From Flavobacterium xanthum (GTDB lineage Bacteria; Bacteroidota; Bacteroidia; Flavobacteriales; Flavobacteriaceae), in NCBI RefSeq assembly GCF_900142695.1, contig NZ_FRBU01000018.1:1-64000 (forward strand): 64,000 bases of DNA. Direction: 5' to 3'. Below, piece after piece: positions 42,916 through 52,516 of this stretch. The notes beneath the pieces are model-generated. The model was not told where the DNA came from and ran no database searches. It saw only the letters and a program-made list of their open reading frames with translations. How positions within the stretch are numbered: position 1 is the stretch's first letter; each line of letters starts with the position of its first letter. The position numbers and the translations under genes were made by a program.

Positions 42916-44280
42916 ATGGCTGCAAACCTTTTCGATGCTTTCGATCCAATTTCCTCCAAGCAATGGAAACAAAAAATCCAGTTTGAACTCAAAGGAGCGG
43001 ATTATAATGAAACCTTAGTTTGGAATTCTCCCGAAGACATTCAGGTAAAACCCTTTTACCACAAAGATGAGTTTACCAAAGCTTTTCCTGTTTCCACTAA
43101 AGCGTCTGAATTTAAAATTTGTCAAAATATATTTGTCTACGATGTTCAAAAATCAATAGAAAGAGCGCTTGACTCATTAAGTCGTGGTGCGGATAGCCTT
43201 CGCTTCACAATAGAAAACGAATCAATTGATATCACCCATCTTTTGGAGCAATTACCATTAGAAAAAATTACCGTTTATTTTAATCTGGGATTTATTTCAA
43301 TCGATTTCGTCAAAAAAATTGACGCTTTCGCAAAGAAAAATAATACTATTATTTTTTGCAATCTGGATTCAATTGGGCAATTAGCCAAAGATGGTAATTG
43401 GTTTGTAACTAATGAAAAAAACAATTTTGATACCCTGAATTTACTTACAACGACGACAACATCAATATCGTTAATAAGTATCAATGCTGCTTTGTATCAA
43501 AATGCAGGTGCCAACATGGTGCAGCAAATTGCGTATAGTTTAGGACAAGTAAATGAATATTTTAATCGAATTGAAACCATAAATCAACCCATAGTTTTTG
43601 AAGTGGCCGTTGGAACAAATTACTTTTTTGAAATTGCAAAACTACGTGCGTTGCGCTTACTTTTTAATCTGATTGCAAAAGAATACAACCATAACTTAGA
43701 TTGTAACATCATCGTTTCGCCAACCAAACGAAACAAAACATTGTATGATTATAATGTAAACATGTTGCGTACCACAACCGAATGTATGAGTGCCATCATT
43801 GGTGGAGCAGATGCTATTGCTAATTTACCTTATGATGCGTTGTACCACAAAGACAATGAATTTGGCGATCGAATCGCCCGAAATCAATTATTGATTCTCA
43901 AAAACGAAAGTTATTTTGACAAAGTCAATAATCCGGCTGACGGGAGTTATTATATCGAAAATCTTACCAATCAATTAGCCGAAAAAGGATTGGCTTTGTT
44001 CAAAGATATAGAGGCAAATGGTGGTTTCCTTAAACAACTTAATGACGGAATCATCAAAAGGAAAATTCAGGAAAGTGCAGATGCAGCTCAGGAATTATTT
44101 GATTTAGGGAAAGAAATTCTATTAGGCACAAATAAACATCCTAATAAACAGGATAAAATGAAACATGATTTAGAGTTGTTTCCTTTTGTAAAAGTCAAAC
44201 CAAGAAAAACTTTGATTACGCCCATAATCGAAAAACGTTTGGCAGAAAAAATAGAACAGGAAAGATTAGATCTTGAATAG
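42916..44280 (+). CDS. mutA: methylmalonyl-CoA mutase small subunit
   Basis: This is a 454-residue subunit of B12-dependent methylmalonyl-CoA mutase, which interconverts methylmalonyl- and succinyl-CoA. KQWKQKIQFELKGADYNETLVW at the start and TTTECMSAIIGGADAIANLPYD in the barrel are recognisable. The C-terminal B12-binding domain of the large subunit is absent, as is usual for the small chain. mutB follows at 44906, separated by a toxin-antitoxin pair. Confidence 0.93.
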   Translation: MAANLFDAFDPISSKQWKQKIQFELKGADYNETLVWNSPEDIQVKPFYHKDEFTKAFPVSTKASEFKICQNIFVYDVQKSIERALDSLSRGADSLRFTIENESIDITHLLEQLPLEKITVYFNLGFISIDFVKKIDAFAKKNNTIIFCNLDSIGQLAKDGNWFVTNEKNNFDTLNLLTTTTTSISLISINAALYQNAGANMVQQIAYSLGQVNEYFNRIETINQPIVFEVAVGTNYFFEIAKLRALRLLFNLIAKEYNHNLDCNIIVSPTKRNKTLYDYNVNMLRTTTECMSAIIGGADAIANLPYDALYHKDNEFGDRIARNQLLILKNESYFDKVNNPADGSYYIENLTNQLAEKGLALFKDIEANGGFLKQLNDGIIKRKIQESADAAQELFDLGKEILLGTNKHPNKQDKMKHDLELFPFVKVKPRKTLITPIIEKRLAEKIEQERLDLE

Positions 44281-44351
44281 TCAGCCCGACTCTGTTATTT
44301 AATTTAACACCATTGGAAAAGAGTATATTTACTTTATTAAAACATAATATA

Positions 44352-44585
44352 ATGGAAGCCATAAGACAAATCGTTAAGGTGAAAAATCACAAAATAAGTA
44401 TCACATTGCCGGATGATTTTAATGCTGATGAAGTTGAAGTAATTATTCTTCCAAAGTCGAATAATGTGGACATCCCTCAATGGCAAATGGACCAAGTTAG
44501 AGAAAGAACGGAGAAATATCTTAAAAATCCTTCTTCAGCTCAAGATATTGATGATTTTATAAAAGATATTGATGGTGAGTTATAA
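44352..44585 (+). CDS. antitoxin of a RelE/ParE-type pair
   Basis: This is a 77-residue protein. MEAIRQIVKVKNHKISITLPDDFNADEVEVIILP resembles an AbrB/Phd-like beta N-terminus, followed by an acidic helical toxin-binding tail to [11 protein letters not shown] at 44352 is chosen over an in-frame upstream TTG (44313). It overlaps the toxin start by 14 bases, as is common in TA modules. It would bind and block the toxin and may repress its own promoter. Confidence 0.8.
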   Translation: MEAIRQIVKVKNHKISITLPDDFNADEVEVIILPKSNNVDIPQWQMDQVRERTEKYLKNPSSAQDIDDFIKDIDGEL

Positions 44586-44871
44586 AATTGTAATTGTAGA
44601 GGAAGCTAAACTTGATTTCAAAACAGCTTTAGATTGGTACAAAAGCATTCAACCTAAATTGGGCGATAAGTTCTCCAATACATTTAAGGAAAGTTTAAAA
44701 ATAATTAAGTCAAATCCGTTACTGTTTCAAATAAGATATGACAAGACCAGAGTGGCTTTAATTGAAAATTTCCCATACTTAATTCATTTCAACAACTACG
44801 ATAACATAATTGTCATTACTGCTGTTTTTCATACTTCAAGAAATACTGAAATATGGATTGAAAGGAATTAA
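44572..44871 (+). CDS. RelE/ParE family toxin
   Basis: This is a 99-residue protein. [31 protein letters not shown] and the strand set [31 protein letters not shown] are typical of the RelE/ParE fold, which either cleaves mRNA at the ribosome or inhibits gyrase. ATG at 44572 lies inside the end of the antitoxin gene. The ParE-like HTSRNTEIW end supports this. mutB starts 35 bases later. Confidence 0.88.
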   Translation: MVSYKIVIVEEAKLDFKTALDWYKSIQPKLGDKFSNTFKESLKIIKSNPLLFQIRYDKTRVALIENFPYLIHFNNYDNIIVITAVFHTSRNTEIWIERN

Positions 44872-44905
44872 AAATTTCAAAAACTATAATCTTTGTACTA
44901 AACAA

Positions 44906-47044
44906 ATGAAAAGAAAAGATTTACAACATATAAAATTAGAAAACACACCGTTGAAAGTGGAGCATGAAAATTCTCTTGCTGATGCATTTCTAACTGCAGA
45001 AGGAATCGAACTAAAACCAACGTATTCAGAACAAGATATTGAGCATCTTACTCATCTTGATTTTGGAGCTGGTTTTGCACCGAATTTACGCGGACCTTAC
45101 GCAACAATGTATGTCCGAAGACCATGGACCGTGCGCCAATATGCAGGATTTTCGACAGCTGAAGAAAGTAATGCTTTTTACAGAAGAAATTTAGCTGCAG
45201 GGCAAAAAGGACTTTCAATCGCTTTTGATTTACCTACACACCGTGGCTATGATTCCGATCACGAACGTGTGGTTGGCGATGTCGGAAAAGCAGGAGTCGC
45301 GATTGACACGGTAGAAGATATGAAAGTATTATTCGACCAAATTCCACTGGATGAAATGTCCGTTTCTATGACGATGAATGGCGCCGTTTTACCTATTATG
45401 GCTTTCTATATTGTCGCCGCCGAAGAACAAGGCGTAAAACCCGAATTACTTTCCGGTACGATACAAAATGATATTTTGAAAGAGTTCATGGTGCGAAACA
45501 CGTACATTTATCCGCCAACTCCTTCGATGAAAATCATTGCTGATATTTTTGAATTCACCAGCAAAAAAATGCCGAAATTCAACTCTATTTCTATTTCGGG
45601 ATACCACATGCAAGAAGCAGGAGCCACTGCCGATATTGAATTAGCGTACACACTGGCCGATGGATTAGAGTACATTCGAACAGGATTAGCGACAGGAATG
45701 AAAATTGATGAATTTGCTCCACGTCTGTCTTTTTTCTGGGCCATTGGAATGAATCACTTCATGGAAATTGCCAAAATGCGTGCGGGAAGAATGATATGGG
45801 CCAAACTAGTCAAACAATTCGAACCAAAAGACGATAAATCATTAGCCTTGCGAACGCATTGTCAAACTTCAGGTTGGAGTTTAACAGAGCAAGATCCTTT
45901 TAATAATGTGGCTCGAACGTGTATTGAAGCAGCTGCAGCCGCTTTTGGAGGAACACAATCTTTACATACCAATGCTTTGGATGAAGCTATCGCTTTACCA
46001 ACGGATTTCTCAGCAAGAATCGCGAGAAATACACAACTCTATTTACAAGAAGAAACTAAAATTACCAAAACCGTCGATCCTTGGGCCGGAAGTTATTATG
46101 TTGAAAGCTTAACAAATGAAATCGCCGAAAATGCTTGGAAACTTATTGAAGAAGTTGAAGAACTGGGCGGAATGACCAAAGCTATTGAATCTGGAATTCC
46201 GAAACTTAGGATTGAGGAAGCAGCAGCAAGGAAACAAGCTCGCATTGACAGCGGTCAAGATATTATTGTCGGCGTCAATCAATATCGATTAGAAAAAGAA
46301 GATCCTTTACAGATTTTGGATGTGGATAACCAAATGGTCCGCAAACAACAATTGGAACAACTAGACCGAATTAAAGCCAGCAGAGATTCTGAAAAAGTTC
46401 AAGAGTCGCTGAAAAAATTAATCCTTTGTGCACAAACTGGCCAAGGTAATTTACTGGAAATTGCTGTTGAAGCTGCACGAAACCGAACTACTCTAGGAGA
46501 AATCAGCGATGCACTTGAAACAGTTTTTGGAAGATACAAAGCACAAATTAAATCTTTTAGTGGCGTGTACAGTAAAGAAATAAAAGACGATAAAAGTTTT
46601 GAAAAAGCAAAACAAATGGCGAATGCATTTGCCAAACAAGAAGGACGCCGCCCTCGAATCATGATTGCAAAAATGGGGCAGGATGGACACGATCGCGGAG
46701 CAAAAGTAGTAGCTACCGGTTATGCTGATGTAGGTTTTGATGTGGATATTGGCCCACTTTTTCAAACACCGGAAGAGGCCGCCAAGCAAGCCATAGAAAA
46801 TGATGTTCATATTCTGGGTGTTTCCTCACTTGCAGCAGGCCACAAAACTTTGGTTCCACAAGTTATTGAGGAGCTAAAAAAATACGGTCGACAAGACATT
46901 ATGGTAGTTGTAGGAGGAGTAATTCCTGCGCAAGATTACCAGTTTTTGTTTGATGCAGGCGCAGTAGCCGTTTTTGGACCAGGAACAAAAATCAGCGAAG
47001 CGGCTATTAAAATATTAGAAATTTTAATGGAAAGTTTCGACTAA
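44906..47044 (+). CDS. mutB: methylmalonyl-CoA mutase large subunit
   Basis: This is a 712-residue catalytic subunit. The N-terminal barrel has [20 protein letters not shown] and [13 protein letters not shown] [10 protein letters not shown]. The C-terminal B12-binding domain has the DxHxxG motif ([10 protein letters not shown]) and [17 protein letters not shown] at 44906 is chosen because the frame upstream runs back into the toxin gene. It pairs with MutA upstream. Confidence 0.95.
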   Translation: MKRKDLQHIKLENTPLKVEHENSLADAFLTAEGIELKPTYSEQDIEHLTHLDFGAGFAPNLRGPYATMYVRRPWTVRQYAGFSTAEESNAFYRRNLAAGQKGLSIAFDLPTHRGYDSDHERVVGDVGKAGVAIDTVEDMKVLFDQIPLDEMSVSMTMNGAVLPIMAFYIVAAEEQGVKPELLSGTIQNDILKEFMVRNTYIYPPTPSMKIIADIFEFTSKKMPKFNSISISGYHMQEAGATADIELAYTLADGLEYIRTGLATGMKIDEFAPRLSFFWAIGMNHFMEIAKMRAGRMIWAKLVKQFEPKDDKSLALRTHCQTSGWSLTEQDPFNNVARTCIEAAAAAFGGTQSLHTNALDEAIALPTDFSARIARNTQLYLQEETKITKTVDPWAGSYYVESLTNEIAENAWKLIEEVEELGGMTKAIESGIPKLRIEEAAARKQARIDSGQDIIVGVNQYRLEKEDPLQILDVDNQMVRKQQLEQLDRIKASRDSEKVQESLKKLILCAQTGQGNLLEIAVEAARNRTTLGEISDALETVFGRYKAQIKSFSGVYSKEIKDDKSFEKAKQMANAFAKQEGRRPRIMIAKMGQDGHDRGAKVVATGYADVGFDVDIGPLFQTPEEAAKQAIENDVHILGVSSLAAGHKTLVPQVIEELKKYGRQDIMVVVGGVIPAQDYQFLFDAGAVAVFGPGTKISEAAIKILEILMESFD

Positions 47045-47383
47045 GCAAACGCCATTTTATACTCTATTTTACCTTAAAAACACCATTCGAAAGCTTGGTG
47101 TTTTTTGGTTTTTAATTAAAATAAAAAGCAAAAAAACCCTAATAAAAAGAATCTAATTTGGCTCATTTTGTTAACATAAATTATAGTAAAATTAACGCTA
47201 AATCCTGAAATAAAAAACTAAATTTACATGTGCCTATTTATTTTTAGCGAAGAAATTAAATTATAAATTACTGATGTTAAGATAATTAACAAAATATAAA
47301 AAGGGGAAGTAAAAAGTAAGCCTTAGAATGTTATAGTTGAATATAATTCCAAAAATCATTAACTAATTTAAAACTTAAATATT
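47045..47383. other. intergenic region after mutB
   Basis: A terminator for mutB lies at 47079-47106. The remaining ~270 AT-rich bases show no ORF or repeat. A promoter for the next gene is likely but I cannot fix its position. Confidence 0.5.
47079..47106 (+). terminator. rho-independent terminator after mutB
   Basis: AACACCA (47079-47085) pairs with TGGTGTT (47096-47102), followed by a run of T. Confidence 0.7.
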
Positions 47384-47902
47384 ATGAAAGCACTTATTAT
47401 TATACTTTTTTTAAGCGTTACACTAGCAGTAAATGCTCAAGTAACTGAAAAAGGAAAAATCAAAATAGAAGAATTACCTGGAGTGATCATTAAGAGAGTA
47501 GGAACTGATTTTTCAATTTACATTCCTGATAATAATCCTGACCAAAAGGTCAAAATGGTAGAAGAGAAATTCATCGCTTATGATTTAGGAAAAGATGCTG
47601 AAGGGTACGAAGAGTATCTTGTGGTTATGGAGGTAAAAAACGGATCGTTAACCGCTACCTACAACGAACAAGGAAAGCTAGTACGAGTTGTAGAACAATT
47701 CAAGAATGTGGTTCTTCCTGGCGAAGTAATCTACTCCATCTACCGAACATATCCTGGCTGGACTATTGTAAATGATAGTTTTGTTTACACACAAGAGGAC
47801 GGAGACATCATTAAAAAACAATACAATGTGAAAATAAAAAAAGATAAGGAAACCATTAAATTATTGGTTCGCCCTAATGGTGAAATTCTTAAAGCAAAGT
47901 AA
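47384..47902 (+). CDS. exported PepSY-like protein
   Basis: This is a 172-residue protein with a signal peptide (1-18, cleaved after VNA). The mature part has two similar strand-helix units, ITKRVGTDFSIYIP-like and GEVIYSIYRTYPGWTIVND, of the PepSY-like fold seen in Bacteroidetes periplasmic proteins. No catalytic residues are seen. It is convergent with the lysozyme-like gene; a strong bidirectional terminator lies between. Confidence 0.75.
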   Translation: MKALIIILFLSVTLAVNAQVTEKGKIKIEELPGVIIKRVGTDFSIYIPDNNPDQKVKMVEEKFIAYDLGKDAEGYEEYLVVMEVKNGSLTATYNEQGKLVRVVEQFKNVVLPGEVIYSIYRTYPGWTIVNDSFVYTQEDGDIIKKQYNVKIKKDKETIKLLVRPNGEILKAK

Positions 47903-47918
47903 TCTAGTAATAAAAAAA

Positions 47919-47957
47919 ATAGGCTGTCAATCCTTGATTGACAGCCTATTTTTTTTA
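47919..47957. terminator. bidirectional terminator between convergent genes
   Basis: AATAGGCTGTCAATC (47919-47933) and GATTGACAGCCTATT (47936-47950) form a 15-pair stem with T runs on both strands. Confidence 0.9.
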
Positions 47958-47969
47958 TCCAATAATGTA

Positions 47970-48611
47970 TTATCTGATTTTGGCTTTCGCATTGCTGTCT
48001 GCAACAATAAACGAAGTATCATAACCTCCAAACATTTTCATGTAACTACGCACGGAACTTCCATAAGCATCTCTAAAATTTCGTTTGCCTTTGTATCTAA
48101 AATATTTTTTTACTGATCCTGCACCTCCAAGGTGAGCAGCTGCTAATATCCCAGATTCTGTAACACGAATGCCATTTAAGATTGTACCCTCGTATTTTTC
48201 AATTTCTTTTTTTAATTCCCACTTGTTCTGCGCCAAAAGGGCTAAAAATGCCTTTTCTTGCAGTTCAGGACTATTTAAAAAAGCGGAGCGATTGTATATG
48301 CCCACTGATTTTAAGGTTTCAATACCAAATTGGTATTTACCCATATATCCTAAAGAATTGATTTTTTTGTATTTGCTTTCTGATTCTCGATAGCCCAAAG
48401 CTTCTCTGAAACCAATAAAGAAATTTCCGGTAAAAGGGATGTTTAAATTCGTGTATTCTTCTTGTTCTTGAGATGGATATAAGTAGTGTGTACCATCTTC
48501 TTCGTTGATAAGAAACCATGGGTTGGTTTCCAAATTAAAAGGTCTAAAACCTGAGCTCAAAAAAACTGTAATTACAGTCAAACTTGTATAAAAATACCAT
48601 TTCTTTATCAT
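47970..48611 (-). CDS. exported lysozyme-like / peptidoglycan hydrolase candidate
   Basis: This is a 213-residue protein with one N-terminal hydrophobic segment (about 8-22). EALGYRESESKYKKINSLGYMGKYQFG and ILAAAHLGGAGSVKKYF are the blocks that place it near the lysozyme-like superfamily, with a Glu in YRESE as possible catalytic residue. It probably acts on cell wall in the periplasm, but activity is not proven from sequence. Confidence 0.72.
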   Translation of the reverse strand: MIKKWYFYTSLTVITVFLSSGFRPFNLETNPWFLINEEDGTHYLYPSQEQEEYTNLNIPFTGNFFIGFREALGYRESESKYKKINSLGYMGKYQFGIETLKSVGIYNRSAFLNSPELQEKAFLALLAQNKWELKKEIEKYEGTILNGIRVTESGILAAAHLGGAGSVKKYFRYKGKRNFRDAYGSSVRSYMKMFGGYDTSFIVADSNAKAKIR

Positions 48612-48707
48612 AAATTGTTTTTCTTCAAACGCTGTCCCGTTATGAAATTTCTACGCGCAAAGATACAATAAAAATAATTATACTGATAATCAGTTAGTTA
48701 AACTTTT

Positions 48708-49622
48708 CTAAAAATAGATTAAGTGGTATTTTACCTCGTTGAAACGCACCAATTCGATGGTTGGTGCGGGAATTTTAATGGTATTAAAAACAGAAAAAAC
48801 GGTCTTTAAAAAATGAGAATTGGTCTTAATTTTTGTTAAATCGACATCCAAACTAAGATAAAATTGTCTAAAACGTTGTGGATTTGAAGCTGAAAAAGTG
48901 GTTCTATTTTCATTTCTCCCAGTGATCATTCCTTCTGCTCCATATCCCAATGCAACATTCAGCCATTTTGGTATTTTAGAACCTTTAGCAAAAGAATGTA
49001 AATTGACCGAAAGCCAATACGTTTGACCGTTGTAATCTTTTAAAATTTGCTCAGAGAAGAAACTGCCTAATACTTCCGGTCTTTCACTTGCATATTTCGT
49101 AGTATGAAAAGAGAATTTCGGGGTAATGCGTTGTTCCTTCCAGATTAATTCTTGCGAGACATACAAAGCGGTTCCAGCTGCGTTAGCAATTATATCGCCA
49201 GAGGAAGCGCCCCATTCAGAGGAATAGCCGTCTAATACCTCAACGGCGGTTAGAAACGCAAAGCCTAAACCCGCTCCATATAATAATTGATTTCTTTTAG
49301 TAGCTCCACTCCAATGTAACATTTCGGCACCAAATCGTCCCAAATGATACGATGAAAATACATGACCGGCTTTATCCATTTGAAGCCACTCGGAATTATC
49401 ATTTATAAAATGAAAATTAGATTTGGGATACTCGGCGTACCAAAGTTGGTTTAAGCCTATTAAAGTTCCCGTAGCCAAAACAGCTTCCGAAATAATAACG
49501 GAATTTTGTCTTTTCGCATTTAAAGAATCGGAGGGTTTAAAAAAACTTTCCTCCTGATTTTGTGAGAAAGCAATTTGGAACCCAATAAACAAGAAAAATA
49601 TAACGAAAACTTTAAATTTCAA
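48708..49622 (-). CDS. DUF2279 family protein
   Basis: This is a 304-residue DUF2279 protein. WLQMDKAGHVFSSYHLGRFGAEMLHWSG and SSEWGASSGDIIANAAGTAL are family blocks. The preferred start is TTG at 49622, which gives a clean signal peptide (MKFKVFVIFFLFIG to AFSQ) and begins after the mltG stop. An ATG at 49655 would overlap mltG by 31 bases. The function is unknown; the protein is likely periplasmic or in the outer membrane. Confidence 0.85.
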   Translation of the reverse strand: MKFKVFVIFFLFIGFQIAFSQNQEESFFKPSDSLNAKRQNSVIISEAVLATGTLIGLNQLWYAEYPKSNFHFINDNSEWLQMDKAGHVFSSYHLGRFGAEMLHWSGATKRNQLLYGAGLGFAFLTAVEVLDGYSSEWGASSGDIIANAAGTALYVSQELIWKEQRITPKFSFHTTKYASERPEVLGSFFSEQILKDYNGQTYWLSVNLHSFAKGSKIPKWLNVALGYGAEGMITGRNENRTTFSASNPQRFRQFYLSLDVDLTKIKTNSHFLKTVFSVFNTIKIPAPTIELVRFNEVKYHLIYF

Positions 49623-49624
49623 AA

Positions 49625-50665
49625 TTATCTTTTCACTCCTTGACTGTTGATCCAATCCGAATATTTTTTGGCGTTTTTATTGTGTACTTCTAAAGTAGCG
49701 GCAAACTCATGGTATCCGAAACGCTCTACACTCGCACAGAAATAAATAAAGTTATTTTTTTCAGGGTCCAAAACAGCTTCTAACGCTGTGATGTCAGGCA
49801 TAGCAATAGGTCCAGGAGGCAGACCAACATTCATATATGTATTATAAGGATGCGCCATCGTCAAATCATTGTAAAAAACTCTTTTGATAACTTGATTAAA
49901 ATCATTCGATTTTTTTTTCATTGCAAATATTACGGTTGGATCAGCTTGCAATGGCATTCCAGCTCTTAAACGGTTCAAATACACACCTGCAATTCTAGGT
50001 CTTTCATCTTTTTTAACAGATTCCTTATGCACTATTGAAGCCAAAATCGTTGCTTCAATTGGAGTCAACCCTTGTTTTTGCGCCTTGGCAACTCTTTCTT
50101 TATTCCAAAAATTACGGTATTCTTTGATCATTTTATCGCGGAACTTTTCAGCAGTAGTGTTCCAATAAATCTCGTATGTATTTGGAATAAATAGTACCAA
50201 AACATTTTCTTCGTTGAATCCGTTTTGTTTTAGAAAAATAGAATCTTTAAACGAATTCAATAACGCTGCACTATCGGCTTCAATTTGAGAACCTACACGT
50301 CCCGCTAAATTTTCTACACGTTCCTGATTATTGAAAGCTAACTTTACAGCCGAATTTAGTCGCAAGGTTTTCACCAATTCATAACTGTTCATTCCTTTGG
50401 TTAGTAAAAAACGCCCCGGAATTACATTAGCAGAATAGCCTCTTTTACTGGCGACCATGTCAAAACGATCCATGTTTTCAATATACGGTGCCACTATTTT
50501 TTTAACCGCTTCATAATTCGAATCCGTTGGAATATAAACATAGACTTCATTTTCTGAAAATTTTGTGTTGGAAGAAAAAATCTGACGCAAAATAATTAAT
50601 CCGTAAATCATTAATATTGATATTAAGACAACGGATACTATTGTGATAATTTTCTTTAAGTTCAT
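49625..50665 (-). CDS. mltG: endolytic transglycosylase MltG
   Basis: This is a 346-residue MltG (YceG-like). One membrane helix (about 7-27) is followed by the periplasmic domain. The catalytic region reads ASIVHKESVKKDERPRIAGVYLNRL, in which the Glu of HKES corresponds to the second Glu of the usual EKET. GLPPGPIAMP is the other conserved block. It cuts nascent glycan strands and so limits their length. The neighbouring DUF2279 gene directly follows it. Confidence 0.93.
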   Translation of the reverse strand: MNLKKIITIVSVVLISILMIYGLIILRQIFSSNTKFSENEVYVYIPTDSNYEAVKKIVAPYIENMDRFDMVASKRGYSANVIPGRFLLTKGMNSYELVKTLRLNSAVKLAFNNQERVENLAGRVGSQIEADSAALLNSFKDSIFLKQNGFNEENVLVLFIPNTYEIYWNTTAEKFRDKMIKEYRNFWNKERVAKAQKQGLTPIEATILASIVHKESVKKDERPRIAGVYLNRLRAGMPLQADPTVIFAMKKKSNDFNQVIKRVFYNDLTMAHPYNTYMNVGLPPGPIAMPDITALEAVLDPEKNNFIYFCASVERFGYHEFAATLEVHNKNAKKYSDWINSQGVKR

Positions 50666-50745
50666 GTGTGGTATTTTTTTGTTGGAGTGTTAGTATCTAT
50701 AATCTTTCTTTCTGTTTAAAAGATTGGGAATTATAACTGTACTTT

Positions 50746-51279
50746 TTAAAATTTAGTATTAACCAATTGAAAAATAGCTTCATCTTTGTATTTTCCGTTT
50801 ACAAAAGTCCAGTCTTTCTTTACGCCTATCATTTCGAATCCAAATTTAGTAAAAAGAGCTTTACTTGCTTCATTTTCGGTTCCTATATTTGCATATAATT
50901 GATGTAAATTAAGATTACAAAAAGCATATTCGATTAATAATCCCAAAGCTTCTGAACCAATATTCTGTCTTCTGTTTTCGTTGCCTTGAATAACGATGCC
51001 CACTCCTGCCCTATTATTCTTTGGATCAAAATCAAATAAATCGATTAAACCCAAAGCGGGAAAATCCTGATCCTGACAAATAGCCAATCGCAATTGCTTG
51101 GCTTCATAAATATCCTGATGAGCATTTTCTAAATATTGTTTGACTAAAAACCGGCTGTAAGGCGTGTGTGTATTACTGACTTCCCAAATGCTCTGGTCGT
51201 TTTCTATGGCATAAACAAACTCCAAATCATTGGGTTCTAATGCTCGAATATAGATGTTATCGCCTTTTAATGTTTTCAT
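50746..51279 (-). CDS. GNAT family N-acetyltransferase (RimJ/RimL-like)
   Basis: This is a 177-residue GNAT protein. IRALEPNDLEFVYAIEND at the start and NRRQNIGSEALGLLIEYAF in the acetyl-CoA region match the RimJ/RimL group, which acts on alpha-amino groups of ribosomal proteins or on related targets. The target is unknown. It lies 80 bases upstream of mltG on the same strand. Confidence 0.88.
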   Translation of the reverse strand: MKTLKGDNIYIRALEPNDLEFVYAIENDQSIWEVSNTHTPYSRFLVKQYLENAHQDIYEAKQLRLAICQDQDFPALGLIDLFDFDPKNNRAGVGIVIQGNENRRQNIGSEALGLLIEYAFCNLNLHQLYANIGTENEASKALFTKFGFEMIGVKKDWTFVNGKYKDEAIFQLVNTKF

Positions 51280-51595
51280 TTAATTGTTTCACAAAGTTAC
51301 ACAGAGGCATCACAGAGATACACCAAGTTTATTTTAACGCTTCATGCTACAAATAACAGCATTTTATTCAACAATGTTAAAACATATAAGTCATATAAGT
51401 TTTTAATTTGAATAAAATCAAGTAAAACCAATAGTTCATTTTAGCACGAACTTATAGACTTGCAAAGGACGTTTTATCTTATATTGCCTTTTAACCACTA
51501 TTTGACAGACTAACTTACTTGACTTATATGTTTAAAATTATATGCTGTTTATTTTAGAGTATAGAGGATTTAAATTTTTATAAATTGTTTCGGAA
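51280..51595. other. intergenic region with a MITE-like element
   Basis: These ~315 bases contain a flavobacterial word repeat (ACAAAGTTACACAGAGGCAT near 51291) and a ~160-base unit with inverted ends, listed separately. There is no ORF. Confidence 0.5.
51379..51537. repeat. MITE-like unit with inverted AAACATATAAGTC ends
   Basis: AAACATATAAGTCATATAAG at the left (51380-51399) faces CTTACTTGACTTATATGTTT at the right, giving a ~20-base imperfect terminal inverted repeat around ~115 bases of AT-rich DNA. The same word recurs alone at 16377-16400 and 57551-57571. Confidence 0.5.
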
Positions 51596-52378
51596 TTAAA
51601 TCTCAATACTCCCTTTGAATACAAATTCCGCTGGTCCTTTCAGGAAGACTTTGGAAAATTGCCCTTCTTTTTTTTCAAACGAAACTACTAATTTTCCGCC
51701 TTCAACATTCAAATTTATTGAAGATGCCTCTGTTTTTCCTAGTACATTCATCGCAATTGCAACGGCTGTAGCGCCCGTTCCACAAGAAAGTGTTTCATCT
51801 TCTACGCCTCTTTCATACGTTCTTAGCGAAAAAGTGGAGTCATTAATTTGTTTTACAAAATTGATGTTACTTCCCGCTTTTCCATACAAATTCCCGTATC
51901 GAATAGCAGCTCCGTTTTCTTTTATATTGTACTTTTCTAAATCATCAACCAATTGCACATGGTGTGGCGAACCCGTATTTAGAAACACATGATCTGAACT
52001 GACTTTTACCTCAGCAACATCAATCATTTGTAACGAAACCAATCCATCATCGCCAATTGTTGCGTGATGCAAACCATCTGTGGCTATGAAAGTAGCATTA
52101 TTCTCGATTACCTGCAGCTTTTTGGCGAAAGCCACTAAACAGCGTCCACCGTTCCCGCACATGGAACTTTGGTTTCCATCTGAATTGTAATAGACCATTT
52201 TAAAATCAGTTTCAGGATCATTTTCTAACAAAATCAACCCATCGCCACCTATCCCGAAACGTCGGTCACATAAATGTGCTATTAGTTTTGTGTTCTCTTT
52301 TGGAAAAAACTCAGAACGATTATCAATCATTACAAAATCATTTCCTGTTCCTTGGTATTTATAAAATTCTAATTGCAT
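51596..52378 (-). CDS. dapF: diaminopimelate epimerase
   Basis: This is a 260-residue DapF, which turns LL-DAP into meso-DAP for peptidoglycan and lysine. Both catalytic cysteines are visible: MCGNGGRC in the first half and LSCGTGATA in the second. The N-terminus FYKYQGTGNDFVMID is typical. The gene lies with mltG in a cell-wall group, as often seen in Flavobacteria. Confidence 0.96.
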   Translation of the reverse strand: MQLEFYKYQGTGNDFVMIDNRSEFFPKENTKLIAHLCDRRFGIGGDGLILLENDPETDFKMVYYNSDGNQSSMCGNGGRCLVAFAKKLQVIENNATFIATDGLHHATIGDDGLVSLQMIDVAEVKVSSDHVFLNTGSPHHVQLVDDLEKYNIKENGAAIRYGNLYGKAGSNINFVKQINDSTFSLRTYERGVEDETLSCGTGATAVAIAMNVLGKTEASSINLNVEGGKLVVSFEKKEGQFSKVFLKGPAEFVFKGSIEI

Positions 52379-52516
52379 TTAAATTTGAATTGTGTCTCAC
52401 AAAAGTACGAACTATTAATGAAATGTTAATCATTGTTAAAGAGCGTTAAACTGTATTTTAGGAATCAATTTTAATTCTATTTTTACATGGAAATATCTTA
52501 ATAAACGAATTTAATT

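Noticed and set aside
44313..44351. Upstream TTG start for the antitoxin
   Set aside because: ATG at 44352 gives a normal antitoxin N-terminus; the upstream part adds an unrelated leader.
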